From Ectocarpus siliculosus (Eukaryota > Sar > Phaeophyceae > Ectocarpales > Ectocarpaceae), in the NCBI GenBank assembly GCA_000310025.1, contig FN649741.1, positions 7,670,698-7,685,233 on the forward strand: DNA of 14,536 bases, read 5' to 3'. The translations under genes and the position numbers were made by a program. Positions 8,849 through 14,536 of this stretch are shown one piece after another; positions within the stretch are counted from its first letter, which is position 1; each line of letters starts with the position of its first letter. The notes under the pieces were generated by a model. It did not search any database, was not told the origin of the DNA, and was given only the letters and a program-made list of their open reading frames with translations.

Positions 8849-8992
8849 CTTGAGGAATTTCTCAAGGATCCCGAACACCCTGAGGATGCCTTGGGTATCA
8901 CTCTCCAAGAGTATGAACAGGAGCGGGATCCATCCCTTGACTTCCTCCGGGTCGCCAAACTCGGCCACGTTCGAGATAGCTGATGCAGCGTA
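8849..8992 (-). CDS. Cassette 1 exon B1, ARM8 end and ARM9
   Basis: A phase-0 exon of 48 codons from cgccag|TACGCT to CTCAAG|gtgcga. It encodes YAASAISNVAEFGDPEEV, KGWIPLLFILLESD and ILRVFGILEKFLK, matching family ARM8-9 (AAWAISNATSGG, CIKPLCDLL, CLEGLENILK). Asn403 of the groove is kept (ISN) while Trp399 is Ser. Its protein product is identical to B2 with one silent base difference. Intron retention would add VRLMN and a stop. Confidence 0.9.
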
Positions 8993-9326
8993 CTGGCGGT
9001 GGGAGGCGACAACGACGAGCAGGAGGTATGCGTTCGCGCATTGCAGAATTAAAACAGGTGTAGCCTCGAAATGTAAACGGAAATCTCTGGCAACCTTATT
9101 CCTGCGGTGCAATTGTTCAGAGAAATCAGGGCACGATCCCACAAAAAAAAAAACTGAAGCACGACGACTTTCGTCGACGTGAAAAACTCTTAAGGGATCG
9201 AAATCGTGATGAGAATAGAGATGTTCCGCCTTCATGGAAAGAAAACCAGACGACGGAGGGCAGTGAAACGAGTACATCACGCACGAAGACAACAAGAGGT
9301 CAAAGTGCTGCGAACAAATCACGCAC

Positions 9327-9527
9327 CCGTCGAATGTCGGAATTCACGTCGGCAAGGAACTGGATGAGGGTGGGGATGATGCCGGCCTCGATCACTGCCT
9401 GGATCTGCTCCTCACGGCCCGTCGTGATCCTGCAAATGACTTGGCAAGTCTTCTCGCGAAGATTCTGATGATGAGACGAAACTAGTAGGTGATGCAGCCT
9501 CGGTAACACGTTGGAATCGATCAACAC
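9327..9527 (-). CDS. Cassette 1 exon A1, ARM7 and first part of ARM8
   Basis: A phase-0 exon of 67 codons from catcttcag|GTG to CGACGG|gtgcgt (a strong donor). It encodes VLIDSNVLPRLHHLL, LREKTCQVICRITTG and QIQAVIEAGIIPTLIQFL. Of the five A exons it is the most like ordinary importin alpha (QIQAVIEAGI is exactly the family motif), and the only one with 67 instead of 66 codons. It probably keeps the ancestral form. The ARM7 groove pair Trp357/Asn361 is Gln/Arg here. Confidence 0.9.
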
Positions 9528-9779
9528 CTGAAGATGTGGCAAGTTCACAAAGACGAAGGCCGTTAGTCACAGGAGCGTTTGTTATGAACGAACGTAGGCA
9601 CGCGACACATGCACAATGGGGTCAACCCACCCGTTTGTTTGGTGCAACACACACATACACATATGGGCACTACAAACATGCCGCTTGTGCAACAACCTCT
9701 CCACCCTTCTTATTTCCGTCAAGCTCAGAATTTCTCCCCACCCCTTACTCTGCAGTTCGTGCGAAGTCCTGTTCATCAC

Positions 9780-10010
9780 CTGCGTATGCTGGTCCTCGCT
9801 CGAAACGATTCCATTCATGGCCCACAAAACTTCCAAGTGCACGGCGGGAGAGGCATGGTCCAGCAATTCCACTAGGCGCTGGCAGACTCCGGCTCCGACC
9901 ACCGCCTGGACCATTTCTCTATGCATAAGTGCGCCGATGCCTGCCAAAAAACTCGCTTCCAACACCGGAGCGCAAAGGTAGCGTAGAGCCGCGCACGCAT
10001 TTCTCAGCAC
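9780..10010 (-). CDS. Exon 6, ARM5, ARM6 and first half of ARM7 helix 1
   Basis: A phase-0 exon of 77 codons from acgctag|GTGCTG to CACACGCAG|gtgatg. It encodes VLRNACAALRYLCA, QAVVGAGVCQRLVELLDHAS and VLWAMNGIVSSEDQHTQ, matching family motifs DACWALSYL, VIEAGVCPRLVELLxHxS and VGNIVTGDDxQTQ. An insertion of about 12 residues (around LEASFLAGIGAL) separates ARM5 helix 3 from ARM6. The ARM5 Trp273 position is Ala with Tyr277 kept; at ARM6 the Arg315/Asn319 pair is Trp/Gly. This is the last constant exon before the cassette array, and its SSEDQHTQ end supplies the loop and first half of the helix completed by exon A1. Confidence 0.9.
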
Positions 10011-10378
10011 CTAGCGTATCACCAAAGTCGGCGCAAGGAAGGCAGTAGTCAGGAGGGGATACACGCATCGGGCTTCACAACCTCTACAATCAGCAACGTA
10101 CACCCGTTCCCCTCGTTTTCGAAGCGCACCGGGCTCACAGAGAAAGTGCAACCCTTCCGTCATAAGCCCAGCTCAGAATAATAAATGAGACGTTTCACGA
10201 GTGTGATGTGGACGTCAGGCACAACTAAATACGAACAGCCAAGGCAGTAGTTCACCGCCAGTGTTATGAACTCGACTTTCACGAGAACGACTTCGCTGTG
10301 GGCAGAACCACAAGCTCCTTCTATTTGTGGGCGGCAGAAGCATAATAATCCTGTACTGAGAGGATGGTGGCACCGCAC

Positions 10379-10615
10379 CTCTTCGTCGACGGAGCGCATC
10401 AGTCGAGCCAGGGTGGGCAGCGCTGGACTGACTTGCTCCAACCTGGGCGGCGAAATCTCGCCGCAGAATCTTTTCAGTGCCCACGTGGCTATCCGTAGCA
10501 TCGACGGCTTAGATCGGTCTGTCAGCTGCTGGAGTAGGGGGCCCAACGCGCCTCGCTGAAGAACCATGTCGCGGGAAAAGGGGGAGTCTCCCGCGATGTT
10601 GCCTACCGCCCGCAC
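10379..10615 (-). CDS. Exon 5, ARM3 end, ARM4 and start of ARM5
   Basis: A phase-0 exon of 79 codons from ttaacag|GTGCGG to GACGAAGAG|gtgcgg. It encodes VRAVGNIAGDSPFSRDMVL, SMLRIATWALKRFCGE and QVSPALPTLARLMRSVDEE, one of the closest parts to canonical importin alpha (AVWALGNVAGDS, SMLRNATWTLSNFC, VKPALPALARLI). In the ARM3 groove pair Trp184 is Arg while Asn188 is kept; in ARM4 Trp231 is kept and Asn235 is Arg. The major signal-binding site is therefore only partly intact. Confidence 0.9.
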
Positions 10616-11106
10616 CTGTTAACAGCACGCAGGCGCATGACCGTAAATATATCGCGTGCGCTTGTTGCGGAAAGCGAATGGGAAGGAAGCCCTATGGGGA
10701 CCAAAAGGGCTTGCCTTGCTCTTCACCCATAAAATATTGGAGTTCAATCACTATTTTTGACAGACGACAACGAGGAGAGTGCACATGCCAACACTCGACG
10801 GAGAGACTTTGGGGTATGTTATCAATATACGCATGTTGCAGTGATAGATCAGATTCTCGACTCACTACAGATGTGCGAGGTAGGTAGTGGTATAATTCAT
10901 GCGACATCGTCCAGCAGGAACATTCCATGCCAACATTATCCGGCAAGACTATCGGTGCGAGGGGGGCATGTCGGTAGGCTACGTCTCGAAAAAGGAGCAT
11001 CCACGGTGCAGAGAAATACCAGCAACTTCTGTAACAAAACAACAACCAGAGAGAGAGTGGAAGAGGAAACGTCAAATCGCTGGCGGCCACTAGTTCAAAA
11101 CAAAGT

Positions 11107-11138
<32 letters not shown>
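11107..11138. repeat. (AAC)n microsatellite inside intron 4
   Basis: About ten and two-thirds perfect AAC units on the plus strand, TTG on the transcribed strand. It starts only eight bases into the intron, directly after the gtgagtc donor of exon 4. Copy-number change here could affect recognition of that donor. Confidence 0.9.
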
Positions 11139-11145
11139 GACTCAC

Positions 11146-11342
11146 CACCTCTTCTCGGATGTCGTCGTTGGTACTTGTGAGCAAACGTACGAAGACTGGA
11201 ACGGCGCCGTTCTCGACCACCACATTGGTGTGTCTACCAGAGATCGTCGCCAACAACCCGACCGACTCAATCTGCAGAGCGGAGTCGTCTTCGTTCTGGA
11301 CGAACTCGACGAGCTTTGGCACATGGATGGAGGGGTCGCGCC
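11146..11342 (-). CDS. Exon 4, ARM1 end, ARM2 and start of ARM3
   Basis: A 197-base exon from ctacag|GGCGCG to GAGGTG|gtgagt. It encodes RDPSIHVPKLVEFVQNED, QIESVGLLATISGRHTN and VVVENGAVPVFVRLLTS, clear matches to importin-alpha ARM1-3 (VPRFVEFL, FEAAWALTNIASG, VVxxGAVPIFVKLL). Two departures stand out. About eight residues of ARM1 (the DEVIxAGV helix) are absent between DPSI and VPKL. The ARM2 groove pair Trp142/Asn146 (mouse numbering) is replaced by Gly/Thr. The donor is immediately followed by a long TTG repeat in the intron. Confidence 0.85.
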
Positions 11343-11498
11343 CTGTAGATCGTGGGAAAACATTGGCGAGGGAAGGGTTGCTACTGTCAGATACGCCGTC
11401 AATTCCTTCTACTAACCTACCAGTGTTGCTGTTGGTGCCAGTGTTGACTGTCCCGCAATAAAAGTGTCGCGGTCACGCTTAGCGCGTAACAAACACAC

Positions 11499-11586
11499 CT
11501 GTCGAAAGCATTTGCCGAACGGCGGGGATCGTGTCGAGTTGGACTTGCTGACTCCGGCGCTCTGTTTCCATGACGTTCCGACCCCC
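11499..11586 (-). CDS. Exon 3, ARM1 helix
   Basis: An 88-base exon between ttggccag|GGG (good pyrimidine tract) and TCGACAG|gtgtgt. It encodes SQQVQLDTIPAVRQMLST, matching the family ARM1 helix LQLEATxxFRKLLS. It leaves one extra base, which joins the first two bases of exon 4 to form Gly, giving MLSTG-RDPSI like the family LLSxERNPPI. The match across the junction confirms the intron. Confidence 0.75.
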
Positions 11587-12098
11587 CTGGCCAACAAACG
11601 ATAGGAAGGCACAACCGTCCGCGTGAGGGGAGAAGAAGCATATACTGAAAACTCCCCGCCGGTCGCAATTTTCTGGCGGAAAATACACAAACAACACGCT
11701 GGGCGACGAACAATTAGACTTATACAGGAAAAAACATTAACCAGCTTAGAAAAGAGGAAAGGTCTGTGTTGATATCCGTTATGCATTGGGCAAGGTTGCA
11801 TGTGCGAATAATTGCACGTCCGCTGCCTGAGACTGTTTGTGTCCTCCTTGCGGGTGGACATGGATCTGCATCTGCCCCGGGCCATGGTAGCCTCATTCCT
11901 GCCCACAATAACCTTGAAGACGTTCGCGTGCTACAAATATTGTTGAAACGGCTCCAAAGTAATTGCTAACTCGGTCGAACGCATAAGCGAACCGTTAAAA
12001 CACCAAAAACACAACAATTGGTAGCTTTATCGACCAAAGCAAGAGGAATTCCACAAAGGTGTCATCCATACCCAACAGTGCATCGTCTTGTCATGTAC

Positions 12099-12287
12099 CT
12101 GGATCTGGCGGGCCTCTTTTCCATCTGTCTCTGCCCTCGCCTCTTCCCAGTCCCCGTTCATGACCGGAGCGATATCTCGCACCGATGGTGGACGTGTGCT
12201 TGTCGTGTCATACAGCAGTAACTGCCACCTTTCCGGCGCTGAAGCTTCGTGCACCGCGGTCTTGAGTAGGCCCTCCGACTCCGGCCT
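12099..12287 (-). CDS. Candidate exon 2, region before ARM1
   Basis: An open phase-0 segment of 63 codons ending at ATCCAG|gtacat. Its start is set at acgaag|AGG, which is a weaker AAG acceptor; the true start could differ by a few bases. In-frame stops lie just upstream on the minus strand. The part PPSVRDIAPVMNGDWEEA resembles the family segment that begins ARM1 (pattern DIVxGxxSxDxE), so this likely connects the N-terminal region to ARM1. Upstream and downstream exons are both compatible in phase 0. Confidence 0.45.
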
Positions 12288-12565
12288 CTTCGTGAGAAAG
12301 ATATATAAATTTCAACGGCACCCGTAGTGACGTCCGTGAGGCATCACAATATACGATGGCGGAAGAGAGGGTGCGCTGCGCATACACAAGGGTGGTGCGA
12401 TGTATGCACAATCGAAGCGACGATCAAAACAACAACGAACCTATCCCTCGAAAAAATACGAAAAAGCGAAACGACTTGTGATAATATATGCTTCGACAGC
12501 AGAATTTGTATCAACTGGTTGTATAAAACAATGACGACGATGACACCGATACGGAGACGGCTTAC

Positions 12566-12712
12566 AAAAGGTGAAGTGCTGCCGCCGTGCTTGTAGAACT
12601 CATGATAGCAGGCATTGGAGCCTACGGAGGAGACGACGCTCGACAGCGAGCTCACAGAGATCCCACTGCGTTTCTGGCGTTTTTCGGGTCGCTCCTGCAC
12701 AAGGTTGAACCG
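12566..12712 (-). CDS. Candidate N-terminal exon 1 of the importin-alpha-like gene
   Basis: A phase-0 exon of 49 codons between an acceptor (ctacag|CGG) and a strong donor (CCTTTT|gtaagc). It encodes a basic cluster, RPEKRQKRSG, followed by a Ser/Val-rich segment. The position before ARM1 and the basic cluster suggest a remnant or analogue of the importin-beta-binding region, but the long Arg/Lys-rich IBB pattern of the family is not visible. The frame is open further upstream (to at least 12799), so the exon could begin earlier. Assignment rests on splice-site quality and phase compatibility with exon 2. Confidence 0.4.
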
Positions 12713-14536
12713 CTGTAGGTCGTGAGGATGTCCACAGTTTATATGATGGAAAACTGAAAGAGAACAGGGTAAATCTGCCTGCTGCGCCACAATCGACAAA
12801 GAAAGGCCACATGACTCATCCCGATGTAAATTGGAGAACTTCCACCCAGCGGAGGAAACAAGGAGCGTTCGTTCAGTTGCGATTTACCTCCTTGTTTTCC
12901 GGAAAATCATTACAACCCTCAAAATTGCCAGGGTATGGCAGCACCCTCGGCGCCCGGGGCTGTGGTACGCGAGCCGAAACAACAACATGCTTTCCCTGTC
13001 TCTAGCTCCTTGGGCTGGAAATGACAAACAAGGTTGCCTTGCCTGCCCCCCCGCGTTCTCCCCCTTGCCATCGTCTTTGCTACCATCGACCAGATTCCCA
13101 CGACCCCCACCGTCCTAGCCTCCGTCCTCAGCACTTTTCCCGTCAACCCCCGACCTGCCAATGCTGCCCTGCCCTTCACACACTGCTGCTATAGTTTGAA
13201 GCGGTCCATTTCCAAATAACACAATACACCGCGTTGCTTACCGGGCGGGTGGTTGCGGGCGTAGGTGCTGCTGCGCCTATCACGTCCACGGTTCGTCCCT
13301 TCAAAACCGACGGAGACGAGAGGGTTGTGAGCAAAAGTGTGACAGGCGGTGAGTGATGAGGTACCACCTTGAGACGTGGGAGAGAGGCATGCATATAAAG
13401 TTAAAGAATTCGACGTGAAGTATTGGATTTGGTGAGGACTCCAACCGCGGGCGGAGGTCCTCGCCTATGGATACTCCCTCGCCGGCGCCGAGCCCTCTTG
13501 TAGCACCGGGGGGGCATATCCCATATCCCGCCAATGATCGCAACACCGAGTGCTGAGTGTGGGATGGGCGGGATGGTCTCAAAAATAACGTTATCTCGAG
13601 GCTTTGGGAGCGAAATAGGCATGTGACACATTTTCTTACATTCCTACATATGAGTGTTTTGTCTAGCGTATGAGACGGGTGTCTCCAGGCTGGCGCTGTG
13701 GCTCAACTTCCTTCGGGATGTGTGGTGTGGAGGACACGCCAGGTTCAACCACGCGTGAGAGAGGAAGAACGCATGTACTGTAACGGGTTGTGAGAGACGG
13801 GGGCAGCTGGCGAGCTTTACTTGTACACGGGTTCATCGAGTCCACTGACTCTACAGTACCTGTGGTAACACCCTGCAGGGAGATCTCCGTCACAGTCTAC
13901 GAGGCAATCTGAGGAAACGTTCACCCACGAGCAGTTCCATTTGTTGTGCCAAATTTGAGTGTTTCTACAACGCAACGATTTTACTCTAAAAAACACGCAG
14001 AAACAATTCTTAGCTATAATAGCAGGGCCCATGGATATAGCTCTACGACAACCCCGTCGCACAACAATTAAGGGCGCGGGGGAGTTGTGCACTTCTCCTC
14101 CTCGTCGGCGCTCGCTATTATGTGTTGGTAACAAGGCGTAGATGCAAATAACAAGACCGTCTTGCCTTTCCCGCCCCGTCCTTCCCCTCGCCGCCATCGC
14201 CATTGCTTCCGGCAGGCAGATTCCCAAACCCAACGCCCGAGTCAATACATGGCAGAAGCCTCCTTTCGCCATCCCAGCCACCGCCTTTTACACTCGTTCC
14301 ATTAACCGCCTGACCCCCCGACGCTGGCCCACGCAGGCTGGTAGCCACCGTCCTCATCGACGCAGCCACCGACAGTCTCGATTGGCCGAGGCTCGATGAG
14401 TGCTCATGCCGTTCTCCTCCCCCCCCCCCCCCCCTGGCCCCCGGAAAAGAATGAGGGGGGAGGGTTTTCTCCGGGCCGTAGCCCAAAAGGTTTGAAACCC
14501 CCTTTTTTGCCTCTCCTCCTCCTCCTCCTCCAACAA
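12713..14536. other. 5' flank of the importin-like gene, unresolved
   Basis: No gene is recognised here. On the minus strand the stretch 13394-13240 is open and starts with ATG at 13394, running through PRLKVVPHHSPPVTLLL to a good donor (cgcccg|gtaagc near 13240). It could be a first exon of the importin-like gene or of another transcript, but phase and homology cannot confirm it. Pyrimidine-rich plus-strand DNA at 13029-13160 and 14148-14300 shows weak mutual similarity. Remaining open frames are short and unrecognised. Confidence 0.3.
14419..14536. repeat. Poly-C tract, purine-rich hairpin and CCT repeat at right edge
   Basis: A run of about 16 C residues near 14419-14434 is followed by CCGGAAAA ... 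TTTTCTCCGG, which could fold on itself. The window ends in tandem CTC triplets (near 14514-14531). These are low-complexity features; long homopolymer runs like this are also places where assemblies err. Confidence 0.6.

Larger units (their letters stand above)
4878..9527 (-). repeat. Tandem array of five ARM exon-pair units, intron DNA included
   Basis: Unit starts (A exon acceptors) lie at 9527, 8641, 7533, 6637 and 5569, spacings 886, 1108, 896 and 1068. Subtracting the two intron insertions gives about 880-896 throughout. Homology extends through the introns, for example GCACCGTTGCACC-type and CTGAAGCACGACG-type blocks in several units, so whole genomic units were duplicated by unequal crossing-over and not by retroposition of exons alone. 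Confidence 0.9.
4452..12712 (-). other. Importin-alpha-like ARM-repeat gene with five tandem exon-pair cassettes
   Basis: This is the span of one spliced gene read right to left. Importin alpha is the cytosolic adaptor that binds nuclear localisation signals in its concave ARM groove and hands cargo to importin beta. I place six upstream exons (12712 to 9780), ten cassette exons A1-B1 to A5-B5 (9527 to 4878) and a terminal exon (4673-4452). Joined at consensus splice sites, they follow the importin-alpha order from ARM1 to ARM10, e.g. REEV|VRAVGNIAGDS, DEE|VLRNACAALRYL and HTQ|VLIDSNVLPRLHHLL. Most introns are phase 0; only the junction after 11499 is phase 1. A-to-B introns are about 330-350 bases without inserts, and B-to-A introns about 202-207. 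Fixed exons plus one cassette give about 551 residues; all cassettes in series give about 1010. Most groove Trp/Asn residues are substituted, so cargo binding has diverged. The 5' end and the importin-beta-binding domain are not securely identified. Confidence 0.85.

Noticed and set aside
4878-9527. Array as five separate tandem genes or as a processed-pseudogene cluster
   Set aside because: No unit has its own N-terminal or ARM10 exon, introns are retained in every unit, and all exons are open with splice sites.
11720-11908. A start codon in very good context (ACCATGGCC, ATG at 11885-11883) with a basic peptide, as the N-terminus of the importin-like gene
   Set aside because: No donor downstream matches the phase-0 start of exon 3, and the peptide does not clearly match an IBB. 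It stays possible only as an unproven alternative first exon.
13817-14486. Minus-strand open frames of 154 and 122 codons near the right edge
   Set aside because: Gly/Arg/Pro-rich reading of C/T-rich DNA, mutually overlapping, with no recognisable domain or transposon protein.
1-14536. Bacterial or viral origin, CRISPR-like array
   Set aside because: The only regular repeats are the exon units and microsatellites. Spliceosomal introns and an importin-alpha homologue mark eukaryotic nuclear DNA.

Overview
The window looks like nuclear DNA of a eukaryote with spliced genes, most likely a brown alga or related stramenopile. The evidence is short protein-coding exons of 88 to 237 bases, introns of about 150 to 560 bases with GT..AG borders (often GTGCG at the 5' end), pyrimidine tracts before the acceptors, AAC-type triplet microsatellites, and small non-autonomous DNA transposons inside introns. 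The lineage is an inference from style; nothing in the sequence names the species. No rRNA, tRNA, CRISPR array or bacterial-type operon was seen.

Layout. (1) Bases 1-631, minus strand: the 5' end of an unrecognised gene that runs off the left edge. (2) Bases 632-4451: a gene-poor stretch with triplet-rich low-complexity DNA and small direct repeats. (3) Bases 4452-12712, minus strand: one large multi-exon gene for an importin-alpha-like armadillo (ARM) protein, with 17 exons that I can place. (4) Bases 12713-14536: the unresolved 5' flank of that gene, with one weak candidate exon and low-complexity sequence at the right edge.

The main result is inside the importin-alpha-like gene. A two-exon cassette, exon A (66-67 codons, ARM7 plus the first part of ARM8) and exon B (48-50 codons, rest of ARM8 plus ARM9), is repeated five times in tandem, introns included. 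All ten cassette exons are open, begin and end in phase 0, and keep usable splice sites. A normal importin alpha needs this segment once. The fixed exons plus one cassette give about 551 residues, close to the usual family length of about 520-550; all five in series would give about 1010. Joining B to the next A also leaves out about seven residues of the loop and helix 1 that the upstream fixed exon supplies to the first A exon. This favours, without proving, alternative (mutually exclusive) use of the cassettes. Between cassettes, residues at the positions of the ARM7 Trp/Asn pair that contacts nuclear localisation signals vary strongly, so the array may generate cargo-binding variants.

The array is still changing. 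Two B exons lie in 268-base tracts differing at two positions, although their A partners are diverged. Two different small inverted-repeat transposons have landed in two of the A-to-B introns. A short intronic block is conserved at the same place after every A exon.
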